Part shown: positions 51,830 to 60,850 of the stretch, one piece after another
Layout of the letters: each line of letters begins with the position of its first letter
Position numbering within the stretch: the stretch's first letter is position 1
Assembly: GCA_964389025.1 (NCBI GenBank)
Contig: CAYMCQ010000010.1
Span: 13,509-77,508 of the forward strand
DNA from: CAYMCQ01 sp964389025
GTDB taxonomy: Bacteria; Verrucomicrobiota; Verrucomicrobiia; Limisphaerales; CAYMCQ01
Length of the DNA stretch: 64,000 bases
Direction of reading: 5' to 3'
Translations under genes and position numbers: made by a program
Notes under the pieces: generated by a model
Told to the model about the DNA's origin: nothing
What the model saw: only the letters and a program-made list of their open reading frames with translations
Database searches by the model: none

Positions 51830-54381
51830 GCCGATGCCTGCGCGGGCAATGCCCGGTGCGTTTCAAGGTAAGCTGCCAGAAAATCCCGTATGCGTTCAAA
51901 TTCTTTTACCGCCTGCGCGCAAAGTTCCGGCGTGCCGGCCAGTTTTTGTTCAAACCCCTTTTTCTCCATATCGCGGAGGTAAGTGACAAGCTTCGCCATG
52001 CCGCAAGTCGCGCTCGCGCCCGCGCAACTGTGCGCAAGCCGCCGGACTTCGGACGCGTTTTGCGCGACGACCGCCGCTTCAAGTTGCTCAAGCTGCCCAG
52101 CGGTTTGTTTCACATACAAATCCACAAGCTCCTGCAAATTGGCGAGGTTTCCGTCGGCGAAATCGAGCAGGCGCTCCATGTCCACCGGTGGTTCTTGATT
52201 GTCCGCGCCGTTGACCTGCGACGGCTTGCCGGGAATTTCCGCCTCGCCATTTTTTGCGATGGCAAAGACTGGCTCGCCAGTCGCGGTCTTGCCCCAACGC
52301 TCGATGATTGATCGCATGTCTTCCAGACGAACAGGCTTGGCAAGATAATCATCCATCCCCGACTCAATGCATTTTTCCTTGTCCCCCTGCATCGCACTGG
52401 CCGTCATCGCGACGATGACAATCGGCGATTTGAAGTTAGGAAACTCGTTTTGCTGCTGCTGGCGCTGGCGAATCATGCGCGTGGCTTCCAGGCCATCCAT
52501 CTCGGGCATTTGCACGTCCATGAAAACCAAATCGTAAGACTGCGCCTCGAACGCTTTCAACGCCTCAACGCCGTTGCCCGCCACGTCGGCTCGATAACCC
52601 ATCTGCTGGAGCAATCGCTGCGCGACTTTTTGGTTGATGGCGTTGTCGTCGCACAGCAGCACGCGCAGCGGCAGGCGGCTGGCAAGGTCGGGATCAAGCT
52701 TTGAGAAAATCTGTGTCTGCGACGACGGCGGTTGCATCACTCCGGAAACGACGCGCGCCAGCACCTCGGAAAGTTGCGCGGGCTTGATGGGCTTTGTGAC
52801 GCAGCTTGCGAAGCCGATGCTCTCGAACTCCGGCGAATCCGTCCGCACGCCGATTGAAGTCAGCAACAGAAGCGGGAGCACTTTTCCGTTTCGCAACATT
52901 CGCATCTTCGTCGCGAGTTCGATGCCGGTCATTTCCGGCATCCGCATGTCAAGGATCGCCAAGTCAAACAATTCGCCTTGTTCGAGCCACTTCAACGCTT
53001 CGCGAGGATTTTGCGTGACGCGGGGAACCATTCCCCAATTCTTTGTTTGCGCCGTCAGCACGCGGCAATTCGTCGGGTTGTCGTCAACGACCAACAGCCG
53101 CAAATTTTCCAGCTTCGGATTTTTCAGATTGACCGGCGCGGTCTCGGGCGCGGCATCGAACGGAATCGTGAAATGGAACGTCGAGCCTTTTTCCGGAACG
53201 CTCTCGACCCACATTTTGCCGCCCATCAATTCAACCAGCCGCTTGCTGATCGCGAGGCCGAGACCCGTGCCGCCGTAGTGGCGCGACGTGGAGGCGTCGG
53301 CCTGCGTGAACGGCCGGAAAAGTTTCGAGAGCCGGTCAACGGGAATGCCGATGCCCGTGTCGCGCACGGAGAACTGAAGGTTCCATCTGCCGCCGGATTT
53401 TTCCGCCGAAAGTTTTTTGATCTGGACAACGACTTCGCCGCCGGACGTGAATTTCACTCCGTTGCTCAAAAGATTCACGAGCACCTGCCGCAAACGCGTC
53501 ACGTCGCCGATGAGTTGCGCGGGAATCTGGTCGTCCAGTTCGTAGGCGAGATCGAGTTTCTTCTCGGCGGCTTTCGTCGCGAGCACGTCAAGCGATTCTT
53601 CAACGCAGGCGCGGATCGCAAACTTCGTGTTTTCAATTTCAAGTTTGCCGGCCTCGATTTTCGAGAAGTCCAGGATCTCGTTGATGATCGTGAGCAGCGA
53701 ATCGCTGCATGAATAAATCGTTTCCACGTAGCCGCGCTGCTCGTGGGTCAGCGGCGTTTCGAGGAGCAGGCCGGACATGGCGATGACTCCGTTCATCGGC
53801 GTGCGGATTTCGTGGCTCATGTTGGCGAGGAATTCAGACTTGGCCCGCGCGCCGTTCTCGGCGGCGTGGCGCGCGGCGGAAAGTTCACGGTTGGCCTTGC
53901 TCAATTCGTCCTGAAGATGCTTGGCGCGCAACGCCGCGCGCAGGCGGGCGCGAAGCTCGGCGGCCTCGAAAGGTTTGGTCACATAATCCACGGCGCCCAT
54001 CTCGAACCCGCGCAACTTGTCGCTCGTGTTGTGCCATGCCGTGAGGATCATCACGGGAATCGCCTGCGTGCGCGGGTCTTCTTTCAACAATCGCAGAAGC
54101 TCGAAGCCATTGTCCTCGCCGGGCAAACCCAGATCCAAAATGATCATCTCGAAGGAATTTTCCTTCGTGAGCGCCAACGCTTCTTCGGAATTATGCGCGG
54201 GCGTGAGGGCAATATTTTCCTCGATGAGCAGCGCAGCCAGGATTTCCTGCAACTTCACGTCGTCCTCGACAAGGAGAACGCGCGACGTTCGATTTTCAAG
54301 TTGGCTGTTCAAAGGTTTCACTTGGTCTGCTTGGGCAAAGCTGCCTCGCCTTTGAGCAGATTGAACACCAAAACGCGTCAA
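51826..54381 (-). CDS. hybrid sensor histidine kinase (REC-HisKA-HATPase-REC-REC-HPt)
   Basis: The 851-residue cytoplasmic protein has no membrane spans. Its order is an N-terminal receiver (VLLVEDD, Asp in MIILDLGLPG), a coiled-coil linker, HisKA (NMSHEIRTPMNGVI) and a HATPase (GGTGLGLAISKRLVELMGG). Two further receivers follow (LLVVDDNPTN with Asp in AILDMRMPE; LLCDDNAIN with Asp in LVFMDVQMPEMDG), and an HPt with His in RRLAHSCAGASATCG ends the protein. With the following REC-HPt-REC protein this gives up to five receiver modules in one operon. The input is unknown. Confidence 0.92.
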   Translation of the reverse strand: MTRFGVQSAQRRGSFAQADQVKPLNSQLENRTSRVLLVEDDVKLQEILAALLIEENIALTPAHNSEEALALTKENSFEMIILDLGLPGEDNGFELLRLLKEDPRTQAIPVMILTAWHNTSDKLRGFEMGAVDYVTKPFEAAELRARLRAALRAKHLQDELSKANRELSAARHAAENGARAKSEFLANMSHEIRTPMNGVIAMSGLLLETPLTHEQRGYVETIYSCSDSLLTIINEILDFSKIEAGKLEIENTKFAIRACVEESLDVLATKAAEKKLDLAYELDDQIPAQLIGDVTRLRQVLVNLLSNGVKFTSGGEVVVQIKKLSAEKSGGRWNLQFSVRDTGIGIPVDRLSKLFRPFTQADASTSRHYGGTGLGLAISKRLVELMGGKMWVESVPEKGSTFHFTIPFDAAPETAPVNLKNPKLENLRLLVVDDNPTNCRVLTAQTKNWGMVPRVTQNPREALKWLEQGELFDLAILDMRMPEMTGIELATKMRMLRNGKVLPLLLLTSIGVRTDSPEFESIGFASCVTKPIKPAQLSEVLARVVSGVMQPPSSQTQIFSKLDPDLASRLPLRVLLCDDNAINQKVAQRLLQQMGYRADVAGNGVEALKAFEAQSYDLVFMDVQMPEMDGLEATRMIRQRQQQQNEFPNFKSPIVIVAMTASAMQGDKEKCIESGMDDYLAKPVRLEDMRSIIERWGKTATGEPVFAIAKNGEAEIPGKPSQVNGADNQEPPVDMERLLDFADGNLANLQELVDLYVKQTAGQLEQLEAAVVAQNASEVRRLAHSCAGASATCGMAKLVTYLRDMEKKGFEQKLAGTPELCAQAVKEFERIRDFLAAYLETHRALPAQASA

Positions 54382-54567
54382 AGGCCAATTTCATTTTTCA
54401 ACGGGTTGCTCCACATGGACGACAATTCCGCGCGGAAAGTTTCCCGCCTTCGCGCGCGCCATAGCGCCGCTTCGGCTGGCTGGAAACGAGACATTTGCGG
54501 CAGGTTCAAGACAGGAAACGCGAAAGAAACGTTGCGCATCGCGGGCAAAAATGAATAAAGTCCCGCG

Positions 54568-55599
54568 ATGCTTCAAACGGCGCCAAAGCGTGAAACGTCC
54601 GCCGAGACTTCCTCTTTTCGCGACACCTACACACGGGCGTTCCGCTGCATGTTGCGCGCGCGGCTGCTGGACGACAAGTTCGCCAGCCTCTATCGCGCGG
54701 GAAAAATCCAGGGCGGAGTTTTTCTCGGTCGCGGGCAGGAGGCGTTGAGCGTGGCGTCGGCATTTTTTCTTCGCAAGGGCGATGTCTTCGCCCCGCTGAT
54801 CCGCGATGCGGCTGGCCGACTTCAGTTCGGTGAAACAATTCTCGATGCCGCGCGGACTTATCTCGGCTCGTCGCTCGGCCCGATGCGCGGTCGCGATGGC
54901 AACGTCCATCGCGGCGACCCAAAACGCGGCGAGCTTGCAATGATCAGCCATCTCGGCGCGATGATTTCCGTCGTGAACGGCAGGCTCATGGCGCATCGTT
55001 TCAAAAAAATCAAAGGCACCGTCGGCGTCGCATCCGTTGGCGATGGCGCCACTTCCACCGGCTCGTTCCACGAAGCGATCAACCAGGCCGCCGTGGAAAA
55101 ACTTCCGCTGGTGTTGATCGTCGCGGACAACGGTTACGCCTACTCCACGCCGGCTTCGCGGCAGTTCGCGTGTCAAAATCTCGCGGACAAGGCGGCGGGC
55201 TACGGCATTCCCGGCCACACTTTGGACGGGACGGATTTGGGTGCGTGCCTGAAAATCGTCGGCGAAGCCGTGGCCAGCGCGCGCGAAGGCCGAGGCCCCC
55301 AACTCATCGTCGCGAAGTTGCTCCGCCTGTGCGGCCACGGCGAACACGACGATGCTAGTTACATTGACCCGAAGTTGAAAAATTCTCCCGTTGGCCGCGA
55401 CTGCATGAAAGTTGCCGAAGAATTCATGCAGAAACAAAACTGGCTCGACTCCGAAACGGAGCTAAGCTGGCGGCGCGATGCGGTCGAGGAAATCGAACAA
55501 GCCGTCGCAAAAGCGCAGCGCGAACCCGTGCCCGATCCGTATGCTGAAGATTGGCGCGCAATTTCGTCGAACCATTTGAGCGAAGGCACAGAGGAATGA
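54568..55599 (+). CDS. 2-oxoacid dehydrogenase E1 component, alpha subunit
   Basis: The 343-residue protein has the thiamine diphosphate motif VASVGDGATSTGSFHEAIN...ADNGYAYS (GDG...N) and RSGNVH-like region RDGNVHRGDPKR near residue 110. It pairs with the E1-beta gene 89 bp downstream and the E2 gene beyond. Together they decarboxylate pyruvate, a branched-chain oxoacid or acetoin; sequence alone does not fix which. The E3 gene is not in the window. Confidence 0.92.
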   Translation: MLQTAPKRETSAETSSFRDTYTRAFRCMLRARLLDDKFASLYRAGKIQGGVFLGRGQEALSVASAFFLRKGDVFAPLIRDAAGRLQFGETILDAARTYLGSSLGPMRGRDGNVHRGDPKRGELAMISHLGAMISVVNGRLMAHRFKKIKGTVGVASVGDGATSTGSFHEAINQAAVEKLPLVLIVADNGYAYSTPASRQFACQNLADKAAGYGIPGHTLDGTDLGACLKIVGEAVASAREGRGPQLIVAKLLRLCGHGEHDDASYIDPKLKNSPVGRDCMKVAEEFMQKQNWLDSETELSWRRDAVEEIEQAVAKAQREPVPDPYAEDWRAISSNHLSEGTEE

Positions 55600-55683
55600 A
55601 GAATGAAGAATGAAGAAACAATTTCTCCCCTGTGCGCGTTCAACTTTTTTGTTTCTTCATTCTTCATTCTTCCTTCCTCATTC
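55592..55683. repeat. stutter dyad (GAATGAAGAAT / ATTCTTCATTC)
   Basis: Tandem GAAGAAT words at 55593-55615 face tandem TTCTTCATTC words at about 55652-55683, overlapping the E1-alpha stop and filling the gap to E1-beta. As RNA it could form a long hairpin between the cistrons. Confidence 0.88.
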
Positions 55684-55688
55684 AAAAC

Positions 55689-56654
55689 ATGAGCATCACC
55701 TACATCGAAGCCATTCGCGAAGCGCAGGCAAAGGCGCTGGCGGACGATCCGCGCGTGTTCATTTACGGGCAGGACGTTGGCGCGTTCGGCGGCGCGTTCA
55801 AGGCCACGAAAAATCTGGCCAACGAATTTCCCGGACGCGTCCTTGATGCGCCCATTAGCGAAGATGCGATTGTTGGCATGGCCGTCGGCGCGGCAATCGA
55901 AGGCATGAGGCCGATCATCGAAATGCAGTTCGCGGATTTTTCCACTGCGGGCTTCAACCAGATCATCAACCAGGCCGCGACTCTTTTTTGGCGCACGAAC
56001 ATGCCGTGCCCCATCACGATTCGTTTGCCGAGCGGCGGAACGGAAGGCGGCGGCCCGTTTCACAGCCAAAGCATGGAGACGATTTACGCGCATTATCCCG
56101 GCCTCATCGTCATGACGCCCGCGACGGTCGAAGACGCTTACAGCATGTTGCTCGACGCGGTGGCGATTGACGACCCGGTGATTTTTTGCGAACACAAATT
56201 TCTTTATCGCCACCTCAAAGCGGAAAAACTTCCGACCGAGGCCATGCCCACGGGCAAGGCGCGCATCGCCCGCGCCGGTCGCGACATGACAATCGTGGCT
56301 TACAGCGCGATGGTTCACGATGCGCTCGCCGCCGCAGATGAACTGGCGACTGAAGGCTCGGAAATCGAAGTCGTTGACCTTCGCACCGTGAAACCGCTCG
56401 ATACGGACACGGTGGTGGCATCCGTCGCGCGCACGGGACGGCTGCTCTGCGTCGGCGAGGCGTTTCCATGGGGCGGCGTCACTGCGGAAGTGTTGGCGCG
56501 CGTTTCTAATGAAGGCTTCGGTCTGCTCGACGTGCCGCCGCAACGATTGAATGCGAAGGACACGCCGGTGCCTTATCATCCAAACCTGTGGTTCGCGCAC
56601 CGTCCGACGTCCAGAAGCATCGCGGCAGCGGCGAGAAATCTTTTGAGAATGTGA
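55689..56654 (+). CDS. 2-oxoacid dehydrogenase E1 component, beta subunit
   Basis: The 321-residue protein starts MSITYIEAIREAQA at 55689. It has the transketolase-like pyrimidine domain (SEDAIVGMAVGAAIEGMRP, QFADFSTAGFNQIINQ) and a C-terminal domain with DLRTVKPLDTDTV and GEAFPWGGVTAEV. It forms the alpha2beta2 E1 with the upstream product. The frame open from 55632 is a repeat and is not used. Confidence 0.93.
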   Translation: MSITYIEAIREAQAKALADDPRVFIYGQDVGAFGGAFKATKNLANEFPGRVLDAPISEDAIVGMAVGAAIEGMRPIIEMQFADFSTAGFNQIINQAATLFWRTNMPCPITIRLPSGGTEGGGPFHSQSMETIYAHYPGLIVMTPATVEDAYSMLLDAVAIDDPVIFCEHKFLYRHLKAEKLPTEAMPTGKARIARAGRDMTIVAYSAMVHDALAAADELATEGSEIEVVDLRTVKPLDTDTVVASVARTGRLLCVGEAFPWGGVTAEVLARVSNEGFGLLDVPPQRLNAKDTPVPYHPNLWFAHRPTSRSIAAAARNLLRM

Positions 56655-56659
56655 ATGAA

Positions 56660-56800
56660 AACACCAAACACCAAACACCAAACACCAAAAAAATCCCAAT
56701 CTCCAAATTTCAAAACGAGTTTTGAGAGCGGGCGCTCGCACTGCGATTTGGTGTTTGATGTTTGGAGCTTCTTTGGTGTTTGGTGTTTGGTGTTTGGAAT
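56660..56800. repeat. stutter dyad (CCAAACA / TGTTTGG type)
   Basis: AACACCAAACACCAAACACC at about 56659-56690 faces TTTGGTGTTTGGTGTTTGG at about 56773-56798. It fills the E1-beta to E2 gap and is the same word as at 18113-18263, about 38 kb away. Confidence 0.88.
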
Positions 56801-56808
56801 TTTTTAAC

Positions 56809-58005
56809 ATGCCTCAAGTGCCCATCATCATGCCGCAGCTCGGCGAATCCATCGCCGAGGCCGCCATCATCAACTTCCTCGTCAAGCCCGGCGATAGCGT
56901 CGAAGGCGACCAGGACTTGATCGAGGTCGAGACGGACAAGGCCACTATGACCGTGACTTCGCCGTGCAAAGGCCGGATCGAAAAATTCACTTCGCAACCG
57001 AACGAAAGTTGCGCGGTCGGCGCTGTGCTTGGTTATCTGGAAGTCAGCAAGGAAGACGCGGCGCGATTCGGCGTGGAGACGCAAACGGAAATCAAAACAA
57101 AAGCTGAACTGGCCGGGGCCGACGCCCAGCCAGGCGCGCCTCAGAAAAAATCCGTCGATCCGAGCGTGCGCGGTTTGCCCGTGCCCGCGAACGCCGCTGG
57201 CGCGAGCTACATGTCGCCGCGAATGAAGGCGCGCATGAATGAACTCGGCCTTCACGCCGCCGACCTCGCCGGTTTGCCCGGAAGCGGCGCCGCGGGCCGC
57301 GTGACGATCCAGGATTTCGAAAAATTTCTGGCGAGCCTTGAAAAACACAAACTAAGTTCGGCTTCATCCATGCGCGTCGCCGTCGCCGACGCGATGCGTC
57401 GAAGCTGGACCCGCCCGCTCGCCACAGTTGCGTTGCCGGTTTGCATCGACGCCATGCTCGCTCACCGCAAAAACTGCAACCCGAAACCCGGCCCTGCGCT
57501 CTATGCATTGCGCGCGCTTGCCGTGGCGCTTTCGGAGAACAGCGCGCCGGCGGGACGATTGATCGGGAATAAAATCGTTCACCCGGACACGATTGACGTT
57601 GGCTTCGGCGTCGAAGCGGAAGACGGCGTGCTCGTTCCCGTCATTCGCGGCGCGGACAAAAAACCGCTCAAAGATCTGGTTCACCGCTACAACGAACTCG
57701 TCGAATTCGCGCGCCAGCGAAAGCTTCCCGCCGACGCAACCGGCGGCTCGATTGCGACTGTCACAAATTTCGGGACGTTCGGCCTGACTTGGGCGACGCC
57801 AATCCCGCTGCCGGAACAAACGCTGGTCTTGGGCGTCGGCGCAGGCAAACGCGTGCCGGGTTGGGATGAAAAGAAAAATCAATTCGTGCCTGTCACAGAA
57901 GCGAACTTCACCGTGAGTTTCGACCATCGCGTCCTTGATGGCGGCGCAGCCGGACGTTTGCTCGCTCGCATCGCCGCGTTGCTGCAAGCGCCGGAGAAGT
58001 TGTGA
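56809..58005 (+). CDS. 2-oxoacid dehydrogenase E2 (dihydrolipoamide acyltransferase)
   Basis: The 398-residue protein starts MPQVPIIMPQLGE at 56809. A lipoyl domain carries the lipoyl lysine in VETDKATM (near residue 45). A peripheral-subunit-binding domain spans about 130-170 (SPRMKARMNELGL...GAAGRVT), and the catalytic domain ends with FDHRVLDGGAAG, whose His and Asp are catalytic. It transfers the acyl group to CoA and forms the core of the complex. A single lipoyl domain is present. Confidence 0.93.
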   Translation: MPQVPIIMPQLGESIAEAAIINFLVKPGDSVEGDQDLIEVETDKATMTVTSPCKGRIEKFTSQPNESCAVGAVLGYLEVSKEDAARFGVETQTEIKTKAELAGADAQPGAPQKKSVDPSVRGLPVPANAAGASYMSPRMKARMNELGLHAADLAGLPGSGAAGRVTIQDFEKFLASLEKHKLSSASSMRVAVADAMRRSWTRPLATVALPVCIDAMLAHRKNCNPKPGPALYALRALAVALSENSAPAGRLIGNKIVHPDTIDVGFGVEAEDGVLVPVIRGADKKPLKDLVHRYNELVEFARQRKLPADATGGSIATVTNFGTFGLTWATPIPLPEQTLVLGVGAGKRVPGWDEKKNQFVPVTEANFTVSFDHRVLDGGAAGRLLARIAALLQAPEKL

Positions 58006-58023
58006 AGCGTAACCACTAAATTG

Positions 58024-58053
58024 CAGCGGCGGTCTGTGACCGCCGCATTTTTT
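58024..58053 (+). terminator. Rho-independent terminator of the oxoacid dehydrogenase operon
   Basis: GCGGCGGTC, loop TGT, GACCGCCGC, then ATTTTTT, 20 bp after the E2 stop. The stem could also be one of the dispersed palindromes, but the U-run and position favour termination. Confidence 0.7.
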
Positions 58054-58125
58054 CGGTTTTAGTTTTTAGGGAACCTGCAATCGGAAGAAAAGTTTATCGC
58101 AGTTCTCCGCGTCAAAATACTGCGG

Positions 58126-58405
58126 CTAAATCATGCTGGAATTCGTCGCGGTGAACGTCGCCCCGTAGTTTGTGAAAGTGGTGGCACAGCCCAAAATCTG
58201 AAATTGGCAGTTTGTGTCGGGAAACAGATGAGAAAACGTCGGTTTTACCGCCTTAATCAAATCCACACGGGTGCCGGATTCAATAGCATACAACTGTGCA
58301 ACCCCGTTTGAGGGGAAGGCACGGTTGTAAATGCGGAGGTCGTCAACTTGACCAAAAAAACCATCACCCGGACTGCCAAAAATCTGCCTTGCGCCAAAAA
58401 TATCC
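58126..58405 (-). pseudogene. remnant of a LamG-domain protein (C-terminal fragment)
   Basis: The frame contains FGQVDDLRIYNRAFPSNGV followed by AQLYAIESG, the typical end of a LamG/concanavalin-like domain in verrucomicrobial secreted proteins, plus ~50 residues more to the stop. Upstream the same frame runs into the RluA fusion on the same strand, so no start or signal peptide remains. The gene has probably lost its 5' part. Confidence 0.6.
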
Positions 58406-58406
58406 C

Positions 58407-60071
58407 CTACGCTACTCGCATCCAAACCGTTTTCAAGTAACCCGGCTCGGCGCGTGAAATCGGAAAGTCCGGCGGCTGCGGAAAATACTTTTCCTGAACG
58501 ATTTTTCGCTTCGCCGAAGCGATGGCGTTGCGGACTCCCGCCAGGAATTTCTCCGCCGGCCACGTCGCCGCGTTGGATGATGCGAACAGGACGCCATGCG
58601 TTTTCAGCAATGGCAGCGCGGCTTTCACCAGCTTCCCAAAATCTTTTTCAACCTGGAACGCGCCGAATTCCTTCGAGCGCGAAAACGTCGGCGGGTCCAG
58701 CAGGATGACATCAAACGCGCGCTGCTTTTTCTGCAAACGCTTCAGCCAGTCGAACACATCGCCAAAAATAAAATCGTGCCCGGCAGGATTCAGCCCATTC
58801 AACTCGAAATTGCGCCTGCCCCAATCGAGGTATTTTTTTGAGAGATCGAGGCTCGTTGTTTTCATCCCGGCTTTCGCCGCGCAGACGGAAAAGCCGCAGG
58901 TGTAGGCGAAGGTGTTCAGCACTTCGATTGGCGATGGGCAATCGGCTATCGGCGATTCGCGCAGCGCGAACCCCGCCGCAACATGCCCGTTCAAAATCCG
59001 CCGCCGATTGTCGCGCTGGTCGAGGAACAAACCGACGGAATAGCCTTCGCTGAAACTGAGTTCAAACTGCAAACCGTTTTCACGGATGGAAAACTTTTCT
59101 GGAGCGGTTGCGCCGAAAACGTGGTGCGGCGCGGCTTCGTTCAAGCTTTTGCCACGAACTTCGCGCCGCAAAATTTTGTGATACGCGCCGCGGACCAGAG
59201 CGCCGGGCACCGCCTCTGCGTAAATCTGATCCACCCAGCGCGCCGAGGCAGTGCTCTGCGCTCCGCTTTGCGCCAGCAAAAAATCACCAAGCTTGTCCAC
59301 ATGCAAACCCGGCCATCCATCGCTTGCGCCGTGAATCAAACGAAACGCGTCCGTGAGTTCCGGCTCGATGATTGCGTTTCGCAGCGCAAGTCGTGTGTCC
59401 GCGGAAAAATCTTCCGGCGCGTTGAAAGTTTTTTCTTCGCCGGTTTCAGGATGCCGCAAGGTCAATTCCAGCGCATGCAGACAGACGCGATGCGCCGGAG
59501 TGCCGCCGTAAAGCGTGTCGCCAAGAACAGGAAATCCAAGTTCGGCGGCATGGACGCGGATCTGGTGCGTGCGACCTGTGAGCGGTTCTGCTTCCACCAA
59601 GATTTTCGGAGGGACGAGTTCCACGAGTCCCAAATTTTTTTGAAGCAAAGGAATAGGGCGTCGTGGAACTCCGCCCTCCGAATAGATTTTGAACCGCGTC
59701 TCGGCAAACTCTCCGCGCACACCACTGACGTAACGCTCGCCAGCGCGGACAATTTTCGATTTTGGCACAAGCTCGCGTTGTGCCACCTGCTTATCCGTCA
59801 GCAGTAAATATTTTTTGCGGACGGTTCGTTTCGTGAATTGCTCCGTGAGCGAACGATTCGCCAAAGGAGTTTTTGCGAAGACCATCACGCCGGAAGTTTC
59901 CTTGTCGAGCCGATGAATTACAGCCAGCGACGCCCAGCGCGGCTCGCGATGCCGCAACCAGTCGTAAATGCCCTCGCCCGTGAAGGGACTCGGCGCGTGC
60001 GTGTTCCAGCCCGCCGGTTTGTTCACGACCAGCAGATGCTTGTCTTCAAAAATGACGCACGGAGGCACCAC
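58407..60071 (-). CDS. RluA-type pseudouridine synthase fused to RlmI-type 23S rRNA methyltransferase
   Basis: The 554-residue protein has two enzymes in one chain. Residues 1-230 are RluA-like, with the catalytic aspartate in IHRLDKETSGVM and the end motif GRTHQIRVHAAELGFP. Residues ~240-554 are RlmI/RlmK-like, with EGYSVGLFLDQRDNR, a SAM site in VLNTFAYTCGFSV and the catalytic DPPTFSRS. The two halves probably modify rRNA. A palindromic repeat (59607-59680) inserts SEGGVPRRP...LGLVELVPPK in frame within the RluA half. Confidence 0.9.
   Translation of the reverse strand: MVPPCVIFEDKHLLVVNKPAGWNTHAPSPFTGEGIYDWLRHREPRWASLAVIHRLDKETSGVMVFAKTPLANRSLTEQFTKRTVRKKYLLLTDKQVAQRELVPKSKIVRAGERYVSGVRGEFAETRFKIYSEGGVPRRPIPLLQKNLGLVELVPPKILVEAEPLTGRTHQIRVHAAELGFPVLGDTLYGGTPAHRVCLHALELTLRHPETGEEKTFNAPEDFSADTRLALRNAIIEPELTDAFRLIHGASDGWPGLHVDKLGDFLLAQSGAQSTASARWVDQIYAEAVPGALVRGAYHKILRREVRGKSLNEAAPHHVFGATAPEKFSIRENGLQFELSFSEGYSVGLFLDQRDNRRRILNGHVAAGFALRESPIADCPSPIEVLNTFAYTCGFSVCAAKAGMKTTSLDLSKKYLDWGRRNFELNGLNPAGHDFIFGDVFDWLKRLQKKQRAFDVILLDPPTFSRSKEFGAFQVEKDFGKLVKAALPLLKTHGVLFASSNAATWPAEKFLAGVRNAIASAKRKIVQEKYFPQPPDFPISRAEPGYLKTVWMRVA
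59607..59680. repeat. palindromic repeat inside the RluA-methyltransferase gene
   Basis: CGGAGGGACGAGTTCCACGA faces CGTCGTGGAACTCCGCCCTC, the same family as the intergenic copy at 50527-50602. Confidence 0.92.
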
Positions 60072-60170
60072 AAAATAGAAACACGAAGAAGAGAAATTTG
60101 GAACTCAGGAAAAAAATGAAAGTGAAGCACCTCTGCAGGTTCTTTTCCGTTCCTGAGTTCCAAATTCATT

Positions 60171-60839
60171 TCACCAGAATTTCCACGCGCCGCGCCACAC
60201 AATCCAGGCGCCGAGCAGAAAATTCGTGATCGCGTGCGCCGTCATCGCGTCGCCGAGACGGTTTTTGCGGATGACAAGCCATTGGTAAGCCAGTCCGCAG
60301 AGAATTCCCGCAATCCACTCGCGATGCGCGAAGCCAAAAAACAAACTGGCGGCGACAAACGCGCGCCAGTTGAAATAGTTCAACGGCACAGAATCGAAAT
60401 CGGGCTGGCTGATGTAGCGGTAGAGAAACGAGCGGTAAAAAGTTTCTTCAATCGGCGGCACGACGAGCGACGAGCCGGCGATGCGGACAATGATGAAAAA
60501 CCAGGCCAGCATTGGGTTTTCAGTGAATTGGGTTTGTGGATTCCAGGCAGGCGCGGCCTTGAAAAATTTCGGGTAAAAATCATCCAGCCCAACCCAAATC
60601 GCAAAAACTGCGACGCCGATCAGCACGGCTTCCCAACTGATTTTCCATCGCATCTCCTGAACGAGCGGCCAGACCAGCCAGATCATCCACATGCCGACAA
60701 TTGTTTTGAGAAAGTAAATCCAATAGCGCGATTCCTCGCCGAACCTTCCCTGCAAAAATGTGAGCGCGACAAAAATCGCGAACGGCAGCACGCGGACAAA
60801 TGCGGGAGAAGATTGGAATTTATCCCGGAGAGTTTTCAT
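60171..60839 (-). CDS. CPBP-family intramembrane metalloprotease (CAAX protease-related)
   Basis: The 222-residue protein starts MKTLRDKFQSSP at 60839. It has about six membrane spans and the three CPBP motifs EETFYRSFLYR (glutamate pair), FGFAHREW and HAITNFLLG. The shape and length are like the 'CAAX prenyl protease-related' family that is also found fused to exosortase E. No exosortase is next to it here. The substrate is unknown. Confidence 0.88.
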   Translation of the reverse strand: MKTLRDKFQSSPAFVRVLPFAIFVALTFLQGRFGEESRYWIYFLKTIVGMWMIWLVWPLVQEMRWKISWEAVLIGVAVFAIWVGLDDFYPKFFKAAPAWNPQTQFTENPMLAWFFIIVRIAGSSLVVPPIEETFYRSFLYRYISQPDFDSVPLNYFNWRAFVAASLFFGFAHREWIAGILCGLAYQWLVIRKNRLGDAMTAHAITNFLLGAWIVWRGAWKFW

Positions 60840-60850
60840 CTGTTCAAAAA

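Noticed and set aside
54391..55437. 348-codon minus-strand frame opposite E1-alpha
   Set aside because: The plus strand carries intact thiamine diphosphate motifs; the antisense frame has none.
55359..56810. 483-codon minus-strand frame opposite E1-beta
   Set aside because: It runs through two stutter repeats and a known gene, and its peptide is repeat-derived at both ends.
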